From assembly GCA_024276075.1 (NCBI GenBank), contig JAJRXX010000060.1, positions 1-46,210 on the forward strand: a DNA stretch of 46,210 nt. The letters are read 5' to 3'. Under the pieces are notes generated by a model that had not been told where the DNA came from, made no database searches, and was given only the letters and a program-made list of their open reading frames with translations. The stretch comes from Planctomycetota bacterium. Its GTDB lineage: Bacteria > Planctomycetota > Phycisphaerae > Phycisphaerales > Phycisphaeraceae. Position 1 is the stretch's first letter. Each line of letters begins with the position of its first letter. Position numbers and translations under genes: made by a program. This document shows positions 17,533-26,338 of the stretch, piece after piece.

Positions 17533-19263
17533 TTGATCACACAAGAAATGCACGAATCGGTAGTGGAGCTGATTGAAACGGGAAAACAACGCGGCTACAT
17601 CACCTACGACGAGTTAAACGCGAAATTGCCCGATCATATGGTGGAGCTCGACGAGCTCGATCGGCTGCTGATGCAGCTTGAGCAGTTGGGCGTTCAACTC
17701 ATTGACAAGCAAGAGAAGCCGGTATCCGAGACGCCTCGTCGTGCTGCCGAGTCGGAGAAATCCGAATCGGCACCTGTTGAGGTTGACGAAGAGGCGCAGC
17801 TTCGCCGCGACTTGGCCGAGGCGCTCGATGAGGCGAACAACCGCCGAATCGACGACCCCGTGCGCATGTACCTGACACAGATGGGCGAGATCAGCCTGCT
17901 CACACGCTCTGAGGAAATCCGTCTGGCCAAGAAGATCGAGACGACACGGATGATCTTCAGGCGTCGGGTCTTGGAAAATGATTACTCGACCGGTGCGGCC
18001 GTTGAGATATTAGAAATGGTCGCTGCGGGCGAGCTGCCGTTTGACCGGACGATGAAGATATCGACCGCGGAGGAGGATGCGAAGGAGAAAATCGCGGCTC
18101 GCATCCCTGTAAACCTCGAGACGATCAAGACATTGTTGGCGCTAAACCGCGACGACTGGCAACTGCTCGAGGAGCCTGGTCGTAAGACGAAGGCGTTTGT
18201 GTCGGAGGTGTGTGGGAGGCTGCGCGCCAGGCGCCGAAAGATGGCGACACTGCTCGAAGAACTGTCGCTACGGACTAGCCGTGTTCAGCCGTTAATGAAG
18301 AAGCTGCGAGCGATCTGCGAGAAATTAAATCAATTGCAAAAGCAGCTTGCGCAGGCAGACGAGCGTCCCGAAAAGTTTGACCCCGAAGACGTGATGGTGA
18401 TGCGTGAGGAGCTGTCGGGTTTGAGGTCGCTGGTGCTCGAGGAACCCGAGGGGCTCACCAAGCACATGCACCAGATCAAGGTCGTGTTCGACGAGTACGA
18501 GCAGGCGAAGCGCGACCTGTCGGGCGGGAACCTGCGTCTGGTGGTTTCGATCGCGAAGAAGTACCGCAACCGTGGGCTGAGCTTTTTGGACATTATCCAA
18601 GAGGGTAATACGGGCCTGATGCGTGCGGTGGATAAGTACGAGTACAAGCGGGGATATAAGTTTTCGACCTACGCCACGTGGTGGATTCGCCAGGCGATTA
18701 CGCGAGCCATTGCGGACCACGCTCGCACGATCCGTGTGCCGGTGCACATGATCGAGACGATGAGCCGTCTGCGAAACATCGCTAAGAACCTGCTTCAGGA
18801 GCTTGGCAGGGAGCCAACGATCGAGGAGATCGCCCAACACGCGAAGATGCCCGTGAGCGAGACGCGGCGGGTGATGAAGATCAGCAGGCACCCGATTAGC
18901 TTGGATCGGCCGGTGGGTGAGTCTGAAGACTCCTACTTCGGTGATTTCATTGAGGACGAGAGCGTCGGCAAGCCCGCCGATACAGCTATGCAGGACATGC
19001 TGCGGTACCGGATCGAGCAGGTGCTCAAAACGCTCACGTACCGCGAGCGTGAGATCATCAAACTGCGGTACGGTATCGGCGACGGCTATACCTACACCCT
19101 CGAAGAGGTTGGCAGGATATTTAAGGTCACCCGAGAACGTGTGCGTCAAGTGGAAGCAAAGGCGATCCGTAAGCTCCAGCACCCGGTGCGTAGCCGAAAG
19201 CTCGCTGGGTTTATCGACGGGACCACCGAAGAAGAGTTGGCGGATGAACGAGCACGTAAGTGA
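17533..19263 (+). CDS. rpoD: primary RNA polymerase sigma factor (sigma-70)
   Basis: A 576-residue primary sigma factor. Region 1.1 is at residues about 5-60 ([19 protein letters not shown]). Region 1.2 follows a charged linker ([18 protein letters not shown]). After the long non-conserved region comes region 2 ([20 protein letters not shown], then [20 protein letters not shown] and [12 protein letters not shown]), then region 3 ([36 protein letters not shown]) and region 4 with the helix-turn-helix ([20 protein letters not shown]). All the parts needed to recognise -10 and -35 hexamers are intact, so housekeeping promoters here should be of the TTGACA/TATAAT kind. The gene follows dnaG and ends at an intrinsic terminator. 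Confidence 0.95.
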   Translation: MITQEMHESVVELIETGKQRGYITYDELNAKLPDHMVELDELDRLLMQLEQLGVQLIDKQEKPVSETPRRAAESEKSESAPVEVDEEAQLRRDLAEALDEANNRRIDDPVRMYLTQMGEISLLTRSEEIRLAKKIETTRMIFRRRVLENDYSTGAAVEILEMVAAGELPFDRTMKISTAEEDAKEKIAARIPVNLETIKTLLALNRDDWQLLEEPGRKTKAFVSEVCGRLRARRRKMATLLEELSLRTSRVQPLMKKLRAICEKLNQLQKQLAQADERPEKFDPEDVMVMREELSGLRSLVLEEPEGLTKHMHQIKVVFDEYEQAKRDLSGGNLRLVVSIAKKYRNRGLSFLDIIQEGNTGLMRAVDKYEYKRGYKFSTYATWWIRQAITRAIADHARTIRVPVHMIETMSRLRNIAKNLLQELGREPTIEEIAQHAKMPVSETRRVMKISRHPISLDRPVGESEDSYFGDFIEDESVGKPADTAMQDMLRYRIEQVLKTLTYREREIIKLRYGIGDGYTYTLEEVGRIFKVTRERVRQVEAKAIRKLQHPVRSRKLAGFIDGTTEEELADERARK

Positions 19264-19304
19264 TGTTTCGTGATTGACAATTGAATAATAATCAACCCCG
19301 TCCT

Positions 19305-19324
19305 AACCCGGCGGGTTTTTTTTT
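19305..19324 (+). terminator. intrinsic terminator after rpoD
   Basis: AACCC, a 3-base loop GGC, then GGGTT is followed by an unbroken run of T ending at 19324. It lies 42 bases after the rpoD stop. The stem is short (5 base pairs), but the long U tract makes the call reasonable. Confidence 0.7.
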
Positions 19325-19336
19325 AATCCTGATTAT

Positions 19337-19543
19337 ACGCATTGCGTATAGTTCTAGCGCGTTGTAAAGGATGCAAGTTATACGGATTCTGATTAATCCT
19401 TGTGTGTACACAACGAGCCGCGACCGTCAGGAAGCGGGCCTCTTTGCTGCGATTGAAGCACGAGAATTAATCAGAATGCGTATTATTGTCTGTTTTGCCT
19501 TCGCGTTCGTAGATGCCGCGCAAGTATTAATCTTGAAGGGTAT
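19337..19543 (+). repeat. dispersed element A, copy 2, split by a MITE-like insert
   Basis: The left half (ATACGCATTGCGTATAG to GCAAGTTA at 19380) and the right half (from TTGTCTGTTTTGCC at 19486 to GGGTAT at about 19543) together reproduce an ordinary copy of element A. Between them sits the insert 19381-19482. Removing it and one TTA duplicate restores AAGTTATTGTCTG exactly as in copy 3 (27391-27495). Confidence 0.85.
19381..19482. mobile_element. 102-base MITE-like insert with inverted ends and TTA target duplication
   Basis: The left end TACGGATTCTGATTAATCC and the inverted right end TACGCATTCTGATTAATTC match at 17 of 19 positions. TTA flanks both sides (19378-19380 and 19483-19485), and a single TTA is found in uninterrupted copies of element A at the same place. 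The interior contains ACGAGCCGCGACCGTCAGGA and has no reading frame. It is therefore a small non-autonomous element mobilised by a transposase located elsewhere. Confidence 0.75.
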
Positions 19544-19561
19544 TAATGGCAATTGCCGCGG

Positions 19562-21049
19562 TTACGCCAGAGCGGACCACACGGGTCCAAACCAACGGGG
19601 GCTCACCCACCGTAACATTAGCAACCCCGCCAGCGTGATACCGCTGACGATATTGATCCAATAGACTAGCCGGTCAATCGGCAGATTCTCGATCGGTCGG
19701 CCCCGCAGACTACGCAGGTACGCCTGACGCCAGTAGATCGAGCCGTGCCGCCAACTGTGGCGTCGTGTCGGAATGTTATTGAGGTCGGCGACCCGCTGGA
19801 GCGCATCGGTCATGACGGTGATCGATCTTTCGTCGAAAGCCAAATGCTCGTCCGGGCTTGTTTTTAGTCTGTTGTAGGTGACGGTGTGTTTGACCGCAAA
19901 CGTATCAGCTTGACGCTCGAATTGCCGCGAGACCCACCCAAATACCACGATCCAGATCGCCGCTGTGAGCACGATCACAGCCAACGCCTGCAGCGCCGGC
20001 TCAGCAATGATCACCGCAATGGCGTTCGGCCAACCCGATACCTGCGACGATTCGGCTACCAAACGGACTACGATTGATACCAAAATTACCGTCGTCCCTA
20101 ACGTCGCCACCGCCGCCACGACCAGCCAAAACATATGCCGTCGCTTCACGTGTGCTAGTTCGTGCGCCATGACCGCCTCGACGCGATCGCGCGGTAGACC
20201 TTCGAGCAGAGCATCGGTCAGCAGGATGTATCGCACGGGCGCGATCAACCCCATGACAGCCCCGTTGATAAGTCCTCCGAACGTGCGCCATAGCAGCAAT
20301 TCACGCACCCCGACGCGGTACTGTTGGCACATGGCCATGAGCCGGTTACGAAGCTCGCCGGGCGGTAGGGGCACCGTGTCCCACAGATAACGTATGACCA
20401 CCGGTGCCATGAGGAATACGACCACGGACCCGGCCAGGACGATCATCGGTTGTGCATCGATCCCGATGATTGACCAATTTTCATCCGTCCATCGATTGAC
20501 GCCTTCGACCCAACCCATCAGTGCCAACAGCGGCACGAGCATCAGCGCTACCTGGTGGCGTAGCTGGGAGATCAAAAATTGGCCCCGCGTCCAGACAGGC
20601 GCAACAGGCATCCCCTGGTCCAATTTTCGGATTAGCGGCGCCTCACGCAGACGCAGATCGATCGGGTAATACACCCACCATCCCCAAGCGATCATAGTCA
20701 ACGGCACGATCAAGACAGCCGCTTCGTCGAGTAAAACCAGGTCGCCGACAGTCTCGCGTATGGTCATCAGGCTGCCTTGCCAAAGCCCGACGCAATACAG
20801 CGCCAGCACGGTGAGTTGATAGACCAGCGTCATCGTGTCCAGATGTCGCATGGCTGCGGCTGTACGTTTCGTGCCTAGGGCACGAAACGTTCGTCGGCAC
20901 ACGATCGTGTACAGCATGGCCAGCACGAGGTGCGATATCACCAGGCCCAGCGCAACGGGCCAACCCATCGTGGAGATCCCCAAACCTGAGTCAAGCTGCG
21001 CATCGTGTACGAAGACAGCCAGGACAAGCGCTAAAATGAATAACTGCAT
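19562..21049 (-). CDS. M48-family membrane metallopeptidase
   Basis: A protein of about 495 residues. The zinc motif HELAH (near residue 299) sits in RVEAVMAHELAHVKRRHMFW, followed by two hydrophobic helices. Further helices (about residues 5-50, 78-130, 165-225) make it a multi-pass inner-membrane protein. VRYILLTDALLEGLP before the motif is typical of HtpX/Ste24-like peptidases. A second zinc ligand is likely the Glu in FERQADTFAVKHT (the ExxxD region). Such enzymes cleave membrane proteins or process C-terminal peptides. The ATG at 21049 is preferred; a TTG nine bases earlier is possible. Neither has a clear Shine-Dalgarno sequence. The next gene upstream (21125-22045) lies 75 bases away in the same direction and may be co-transcribed. 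Confidence 0.85.
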   Translation of the reverse strand: MQLFILALVLAVFVHDAQLDSGLGISTMGWPVALGLVISHLVLAMLYTIVCRRTFRALGTKRTAAAMRHLDTMTLVYQLTVLALYCVGLWQGSLMTIRETVGDLVLLDEAAVLIVPLTMIAWGWWVYYPIDLRLREAPLIRKLDQGMPVAPVWTRGQFLISQLRHQVALMLVPLLALMGWVEGVNRWTDENWSIIGIDAQPMIVLAGSVVVFLMAPVVIRYLWDTVPLPPGELRNRLMAMCQQYRVGVRELLLWRTFGGLINGAVMGLIAPVRYILLTDALLEGLPRDRVEAVMAHELAHVKRRHMFWLVVAAVATLGTTVILVSIVVRLVAESSQVSGWPNAIAVIIAEPALQALAVIVLTAAIWIVVFGWVSRQFERQADTFAVKHTVTYNRLKTSPDEHLAFDERSITVMTDALQRVADLNNIPTRRHSWRHGSIYWRQAYLRSLRGRPIENLPIDRLVYWINIVSGITLAGLLMLRWVSPRWFGPVWSALA

Positions 21050-21124
21050 GGGAACCAACCCGTCACAACATGATCACAGCCCGACGTGCCTGGGTAGCCG
21101 TACGGTAATGAGCAGAAAGTGCGG

Positions 21125-22045
21125 CTAGTATATCTTCCGCAACTGCTCGGGTGTCATCCGTGCCGCTGCAATACCGGCTTGGACGACCAGCGGGTCTGAA
21201 CTGCTCTTGGCCTGCTCAATGGTCGAAAGGATCACGCGCCGGTTGCCCCGCCCACCGGGATTGAATTTTGCCACCCCCAACTGCAATGTGGCTGCGACCC
21301 GAAACGAGATGTCGTTGTCATTACGAGCAATATTCAAAAGGTCGCCGATGTGAGGCCTAAGCCGGGCGGTCAATTCGTATTTTGTCCGCCAGACCTTGTC
21401 CGTCTCGTGGATGGTCTTCATCCATTGGCGCACGTTATCGCTGTCCGCAGCACGCGATTCGGATATCCACGACAGGAGTTTTTCGCCCGCATCGAGCATG
21501 ATGGTTAGGCCCTGAGCCCGGTTGTATAAACGCTGGTTGTTCTGAAATGCCCGCTGCCCAAGCGCCCAGACAGCCCGTGTGGCGGAGATCGCCAAGGCGG
21601 TGTTGCCTTCACGGTACATCTCGTCGGCACGGATCAGCACAAGCTCGGGGATCGCCTCAAGCGCTTCCTGAAAGTCGGGTGTTGCTCCGGGCTGAACGGG
21701 GATGTGGTCGTCAAGAAACCCTTGCTTCACTTTTTCCTGTTGCATGGCTTCGATCATCAGGCTCACCATCGCATTTGTCAGCGACGTCGGGGGGTAGTCT
21801 TCGGTCATGAAGGTATCGCGGTGGTCTTGATACAGGTCTAGGACCCTGTCATAGACACGAGCCGCGTCGCCTTGAGGGGCGCTTGGGATAAAAATCGGAG
21901 ACAGGTCCGTAGGCAAGACCATCTTTTCGAGATGAACCGGAGAGGTGGCTGCGGTGGGAGGATCGGCTACGCCCCAGTAGGCAAAGAAGCCTAATAATCC
22001 CAAAAAAACCACAAGTACCATCGAAATCAATACGCCCAGCTTCAT
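21125..22045 (-). CDS. membrane-anchored hypothetical protein with helical-repeat C-terminus
   Basis: Not recognised. The ATG at 22045 has AGGGAG ten bases upstream and begins MKLGVLISMVLVVFLGLLGF, one N-terminal hydrophobic helix with no clear cleavage site. A periplasmic or cytoplasmic region of about 280 residues follows. It is mainly alpha-helical and ends in HEAT-like pairs (RVAATLQLGVAKFN, then PLVVQAGIAAARMTPEQL). The middle (LVLIRADEMYREGNTALAISA) looks TPR-like. The gene is upstream of the M48 peptidase on the same strand, so an accessory role for that protease is conceivable. No catalytic motif is seen. Confidence 0.7.
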   Translation of the reverse strand: MKLGVLISMVLVVFLGLLGFFAYWGVADPPTAATSPVHLEKMVLPTDLSPIFIPSAPQGDAARVYDRVLDLYQDHRDTFMTEDYPPTSLTNAMVSLMIEAMQQEKVKQGFLDDHIPVQPGATPDFQEALEAIPELVLIRADEMYREGNTALAISATRAVWALGQRAFQNNQRLYNRAQGLTIMLDAGEKLLSWISESRAADSDNVRQWMKTIHETDKVWRTKYELTARLRPHIGDLLNIARNDNDISFRVAATLQLGVAKFNPGGRGNRRVILSTIEQAKSSSDPLVVQAGIAAARMTPEQLRKIY

Positions 22046-22327
22046 ACTCACCATACTCCCTTGCGTGTGACCGCCCAAGATCGCGTCTAAATCAGAATCC
22101 GCAACGGCTTATACATCTGTCGTCAAACCCAATGCCTTCGTTGCTCTTATTATCGACACAGGGACCCTAAATATAGACCCATTCGTCAATATGGTATAAA
22201 TGTGGAAATTCGAGCTATACACATTGCCAAACCAGGTAAAAGTAGTCACTAACTCAATAAAATACAAACAGCTAGATCGTCCCGCCTAATTCCAGCCTCA
22301 ATCAAAAATCACACCGAAGGTCAATTT

Positions 22328-23443
22328 ATGTCAATGCCTCCCGAATCTGATCCGTCGCCGAAAAACGGTTACCAGACCTCGCAGTCCCAACCGCCTATCG
22401 AGCCCATCGGCGTGGCTACGCCTCCGCCACCACCCCCGAATTACCCGTATGCCGCCTATCCCGCACCCGGGCCAGCATCCAAACGAGCGGGGGTTGTCAG
22501 CAGGGTGTTTGGCGGGCTGATCGGCTCTGTGCTGCTGATATCTATCGGCATGAATATCTATTTTTCCATATGGTTTGCTTCGATCATGGCGGGACCTACC
22601 GAGTCGGCTTACATGGAAGGTGACGTGGACAGCCGCATCGTCGTCATACCCATTAAAGGAATGATCGACAGCAGCACCGCTGATTTCGTGCACAAAGTAT
22701 TCAAAGCCCTACGCGACGATCTGCCCAAGGCCATTGTGCTGCGGGTCGATTCCGGCGGCGGGAGTGTCGGGGCGTCGGACCGCATCTGGTACGAGATCAC
22801 GCAATTTAAGAACGAGACGCAGGTCCCGGTCGTGGCCAGTTTCGGCTCCGTCGCAGCGAGCGGGGGGTACTACGTAGCAGTACCGGCCGACTACATCATG
22901 GCCGAGCCCACAACGATCACCGGAAGTATAGGCGTCATTGTCGAGGCGTTTACCGTTCAGGAATTGTTAAACAAAATAGGCGTGACGCCGGAAATAGTCA
23001 TCGCCACCGAGGCGACCAAGAAGGACATATTCAGCCCCTGGCGGTCGTGGACCGAAGACGATCGTCAAGCCCTGCGATCAATCTTAGATTCAGCCTACGA
23101 TCGTTTCGTCGATATCGTAGCCAAGGGTAGGAGCGACTTAGACCTAGACAGCGTCAAGCGTTTGGCCACCGGTGAGGTCTACACTGCCCGAGAAGCCAAA
23201 GAAAATAAATTAATCGACGGCAACGGTTATCTCGACGCCGCCATCGATAAAGCCAAGGAATTGGCCGGCATCGCGGTTAAGGTGCAACCGATGGTCACGG
23301 TCATGTCACCTCCGCATAACTTGGGACTACTCGGCTCGCTAAGCACAGCCACACCGAATCCCAATTCGATCACCGGACGGCGGATCCAGCAGTGGGTCGG
23401 CGAACTAAGCACGCCACGCATCGAGTACCGCTGGGTGCCGTGA
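22328..23443 (+). CDS. sppA: signal peptide peptidase SppA-like serine protease (S49)
   Basis: A Pro/Gln-rich N-terminus of about 55 residues precedes one membrane helix (GGLIGSVLLISIGMNIYFSI). The S49 protease domain follows: VVIPIKGMIDSS, IVLRVDSGGGSV, the nucleophile Ser178 in GSVAASGGYYVAV, ITGSIGVI, and the likely general base Lys231 in TEATKKDIFSP. This is the short single-domain SppA type, which degrades leftover signal peptides at the membrane. The ATG has GAAGG 7 bases upstream. It starts an apparent operon with two anchored hypotheticals (23472 and 24029). The long proline-rich head (PPPPPPNYPYAAYPAP) is unusual for SppA and common in planctomycete membrane proteins. Confidence 0.9.
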   Translation: MSMPPESDPSPKNGYQTSQSQPPIEPIGVATPPPPPPNYPYAAYPAPGPASKRAGVVSRVFGGLIGSVLLISIGMNIYFSIWFASIMAGPTESAYMEGDVDSRIVVIPIKGMIDSSTADFVHKVFKALRDDLPKAIVLRVDSGGGSVGASDRIWYEITQFKNETQVPVVASFGSVAASGGYYVAVPADYIMAEPTTITGSIGVIVEAFTVQELLNKIGVTPEIVIATEATKKDIFSPWRSWTEDDRQALRSILDSAYDRFVDIVAKGRSDLDLDSVKRLATGEVYTAREAKENKLIDGNGYLDAAIDKAKELAGIAVKVQPMVTVMSPPHNLGLLGSLSTATPNPNSITGRRIQQWVGELSTPRIEYRWVP

Positions 23444-23471
23444 CAAGCATACGCCAGCTTTGGAGCCTTGG

Positions 23472-23999
23472 ATGTTTTTCCGGAAATGGCTCAATAGACA
23501 CAGTGTTTTTACCATTTCAGTAGCCGCGGTAGTCATAATCGGCTCGCTGCTGTGGATCGTAAATGAGTCATGCCCAGGCTGGTTTAGTAGCCGGTCAGGC
23601 CCACGCGTGTGGTATTACGATCTAAATACCACGCAGTTATTCATCGCAAGCGGCAAGCTGATTCCACCGATCAATGCACCGTCGGGGCCTTTACCAGATG
23701 GTGCGCATGCGGGGGTTCGAGCCAGGATTTTTGCACTAGGCGATTGTTCAGATGAGTCGAAGCAGTTTATTGGTTGGCTAGAGATGCACACCCCGGAAGC
23801 GAAAGCCGAGATGATCCGTCGCCGATCGAGCCAGGGAACAGACGATGAGACTTCTGTTTCGTTTATGGAGGGTCTGTTGGTCAGAGCGGTTGACAGCGAC
23901 CAATGGTTCCAAGCCAACAGCGATCAGGCCAAGGCGCTGTTCCTTGGACCGCGCCAAAAATGTCCGCCCGGTGTGATACTCAGGTCTTGCTTGCCTTGA
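23472..23999 (+). CDS. single-pass hypothetical protein, planctomycete type
   Basis: A 175-residue protein with one N-terminal membrane helix (VFTISVAAVVIIGSLLWIV) and a soluble remainder containing VWYYDLNTTQLFIASGKLIPPI, GVRARIFALGDC and WLEMHTPEAKAEM. I recall this pattern from conserved proteins of unknown function in planctomycetes, but I cannot confirm it here. The N-terminus resembles a pseudopilin-like helix without the G-F/E cleavage motif. Start: the ATG at 23472 has GGAG 6 bases upstream (23462-23465); a TTG at 23460 is less likely. It follows sppA by 28 bases and precedes the next gene by 29 bases, so the three form a likely operon. Confidence 0.65.
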   Translation: MFFRKWLNRHSVFTISVAAVVIIGSLLWIVNESCPGWFSSRSGPRVWYYDLNTTQLFIASGKLIPPINAPSGPLPDGAHAGVRARIFALGDCSDESKQFIGWLEMHTPEAKAEMIRRRSSQGTDDETSVSFMEGLLVRAVDSDQWFQANSDQAKALFLGPRQKCPPGVILRSCLP

Positions 24000-24018
24000 T
24001 ACCAATTCCACGCTCTCT

Positions 24019-24023
24019 GAGGG
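24019..24023 (+). promoter_or_regulatory. Shine-Dalgarno sequence choosing the GTG start at 24029
   Basis: GAGGG ends 5 bases before GTG at 24029. The same frame is open upstream to 23903, inside the previous gene, but no upstream start has a comparable site, and starting at 24029 gives a signal-like N-terminus and removes an 97-base gene overlap. Confidence 0.5.
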
Positions 24024-24028
24024 TTCTT

Positions 24029-25456
24029 GTGCACAGCAGCAGCGGGGTTCGTGTTGCCGTGGCGGTTGTGTCTGTGATGATGTGTGCTTGGTCGGCGTCG
24101 TGTGCCGTCGGTGTATACGGCGACCCGATCGCGGTGATGCTCGATCGTGATACGGATTTCCGGTTCCGCAGACGAGCTGCGCAGCAAGCACAGGCACAGC
24201 TACGAGAGGACCCCCGCTGGCCAACGGCGTTGCAATCACTGCTGTACAAACCCGCTTACCCTGCTTGGCAGCGCCGGTACGCCATTGACCAGCTCATCGA
24301 GCGTGATGAAGACGGATTCCACCAAATGTTGGCCAAGCGCATCACAGCCATCACCGATGCTCAGACCCTCGATTACGTATTTCAATTGGCACGAGAACGG
24401 GGTTGGCCGGGGTACACCGCTGCGGCTATCCGTCGGTACGGACGACCGCTGCCGGGCGTGCCCGATGCCGACCGCCCCGATCGACGGTTTGTCGAGTTGG
24501 CACACCCAGATCAGCGCCTCGAAGAGGTTGCGTTCGAGGTCTTTGCGAGCCAACACAGCGGCGCTTCGATCCGAGATCGCGCTGCTGCGTGGGAAGTCTT
24601 ATGCCGTCTTGTGGACCGTCCCAGGGCCGAATCACTGCTCGAACAGGCCGCTGATTCGGGGCCTCTGGTTGTCGACCTGAAAGCCGCTGTAGCACAACTG
24701 CACGTGCTGCCGACCACCCGTGAGCAGTTGCTGTGGCTGGGGCATCTGCGTGATCCTATCCGACGAGGTTGGTGGGAGCGTGCCGCGGCAATGGTGGCGC
24801 GTTTAGGTGCGGATCAGCGGAGCGGGCTTGCCCTGCGCCATCTATCCATATTGTTAAACGTCGACGAAGCCATGTTCTCGTTGGATCGTAGCGCTTTGCT
24901 GAGGCGCCTTGTGGGATTGATTCGAGGCGAGCATCACCACACGCCGCGCCGCGAAGGGGCGATCGAACACGTGCGTCAAGACCTGGGCTATGGGTCCGAT
25001 CAACTCTCCTGGGCTGACCTGGCTACATTGTGTCTGTTGACTCAGGCGCTGCGAGATACCTCTTTGACCCAACATCTGTTCTCGCAAGCCCAAGCCGATC
25101 GCCTCGACACCAGCAGCGAGCACGGGGGCGTACTCGATCAGGCGGGTGGCACGATTGTCGCCAAAACCTACGCGCCGGCGATTCGCCGACATGATCGGGT
25201 GTTTTACCCGCCTCAAGAGATGATCGATCACCTGTACACAGCCTTGGCACACTACCATTTTCATGCGCAGCGCTACGCAAACCACGAGTACGCGGGACCC
25301 GGCCGCGGCGACCGCGCGTTCACCAAGCGCATGGGGTTCAACTGCCTGGTATTCACATATGTCGGGCCGGATCACCTCAACGTCGATTATTACCAGCCCG
25401 ACGGCGTGGTGATCGACTTGGGCACGATCAACCGACCTACCCGCACTGATCGCTAG
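24029..25456 (+). CDS. exported hypothetical protein, possible lipoprotein, helical repeats
   Basis: Not recognised. From the GTG at 24029 the protein has 475 residues. It begins with a short basic head and a hydrophobic stretch (VRVAVAVVSVMMCAWSASC), then CAVG. The cysteine after SAS could be lipidated, though the lipobox lacks the usual Leu/Val at -3. The body is mostly alpha-helical and Arg-rich (RAAQQAQAQLREDPRWPTA, RRYAIDQLIERDEDG, RDRAAAWEVLCRLVDRP), with the feel of HEAT/TPR repeats. The C-terminal HEYAGPGRGDRAF and NCLVFTYVGPDHLNVDYY are distinctive. Overlaps the convergent hydrolase gene by 20 bases. Operon with sppA and 23472-23999 is likely; no function can be assigned. Confidence 0.65.
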   Translation: MHSSSGVRVAVAVVSVMMCAWSASCAVGVYGDPIAVMLDRDTDFRFRRRAAQQAQAQLREDPRWPTALQSLLYKPAYPAWQRRYAIDQLIERDEDGFHQMLAKRITAITDAQTLDYVFQLARERGWPGYTAAAIRRYGRPLPGVPDADRPDRRFVELAHPDQRLEEVAFEVFASQHSGASIRDRAAAWEVLCRLVDRPRAESLLEQAADSGPLVVDLKAAVAQLHVLPTTREQLLWLGHLRDPIRRGWWERAAAMVARLGADQRSGLALRHLSILLNVDEAMFSLDRSALLRRLVGLIRGEHHHTPRREGAIEHVRQDLGYGSDQLSWADLATLCLLTQALRDTSLTQHLFSQAQADRLDTSSEHGGVLDQAGGTIVAKTYAPAIRRHDRVFYPPQEMIDHLYTALAHYHFHAQRYANHEYAGPGRGDRAFTKRMGFNCLVFTYVGPDHLNVDYYQPDGVVIDLGTINRPTRTDR

Positions 25457-26318
25457 CAAACCGGCAAACGGATTCGATTAATCGGCGTGTAGCCTGGGGC
25501 GGCTCTTGGTCGAGTGGCAGTGGGTTAGGCGCATCGAATGTGTGTGACGCTCCTGGGATGATCTCCAACTTGGCTCGTCCGTCTGCCGCGCGGGCCAGAT
25601 GGCGTGAAGCGTCAACCGGCACGGTCGTGTCCGCGTCGCCATGGATCAACAGTAACGGGCAAGCGACCTGAGCGATGCACGCGAGCGGGTCGAACGCCTT
25701 GGGGTTATCCTCGATCTCCTCAAGCCATGCTTTATCAATACGCAAGATTTGGCCGGTGCGTGACGAAGGCGATTCGAGATACCCCCGGTGCCTCAGACGG
25801 CCCATTTGATCCCGATCGAGGCTACAGCCTGTGTCAGGTGCCGCTGCTGCGATTACGCCAGTCGGTTTGATGCGATCACCCTCGTCGGTGTTGCTGAACA
25901 CACGCGCACCCGCCAGCAGGACTGTCACACCCCCGCGGCTGTGGCCGAACCAGACCGTGGGCAGTGGTGGGGCGTTATGATCACCGCCGGGTAGCCTGCC
26001 CGCAGCGGAGGCTGCCGCCACGGCCTGTAGATCATGGGCCTGTTTGCCCCAGGTGTCGCGCTCGAACAGATCGGGTCTGGCAAACGTGGCGTAATCGTGC
26101 GTAACGCCGCTGTGGCTGAAATTAAAACGATGGGCAATGAGGCCTTGCGCAGCCACATCATGCGCCAAACGGGGGAAGAAACCATAGTCTTTGTAGCCCT
26201 TAAACCCGTGGCAGATTAGCAGCACCCCGCGTGGCTTTGTACCTGCCGCGGGCAGGTGTGTAATACCGAAGATCGGTTGATCGTCGGCGCCCGGAATGGA
26301 CCAGTCCTGTATCGTCAT
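25437..26318 (-). CDS. alpha/beta-hydrolase family protein
   Basis: The 293-residue protein has the hydrolase elbow GHSRGG (nucleophile Ser), the acid in LLIHGDADTTVPV, and the base His in IPGASHTFDAP, spaced as expected for the fold. LLICHGFKGYKDYGFFPRLA supplies the oxyanion-type HG motif. The family (serine aminopeptidase/DUF1100-like acyl hydrolases) covers esterases, peptidases and lipases, so the substrate is open. No signal peptide: cytoplasmic. The stop overlaps the convergent gene by 20 bases. It lies 20 bases downstream of the isocitrate dehydrogenase on the same strand and may be transcribed with it. Confidence 0.85.
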   Translation of the reverse strand: MTIQDWSIPGADDQPIFGITHLPAAGTKPRGVLLICHGFKGYKDYGFFPRLAHDVAAQGLIAHRFNFSHSGVTHDYATFARPDLFERDTWGKQAHDLQAVAAASAAGRLPGGDHNAPPLPTVWFGHSRGGVTVLLAGARVFSNTDEGDRIKPTGVIAAAAPDTGCSLDRDQMGRLRHRGYLESPSSRTGQILRIDKAWLEEIEDNPKAFDPLACIAQVACPLLLIHGDADTTVPVDASRHLARAADGRAKLEIIPGASHTFDAPNPLPLDQEPPQATRRLIESVCRFASDQCG

Positions 26319-26338
26319 AGCGCCGCCTCAGAGCACGA

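Noticed and set aside
18325-19182. A 285-residue minus-strand frame opposite rpoD
   Set aside because: It runs antisense to strongly conserved sigma-factor codons and has no recognisable domain, so it is a shadow.
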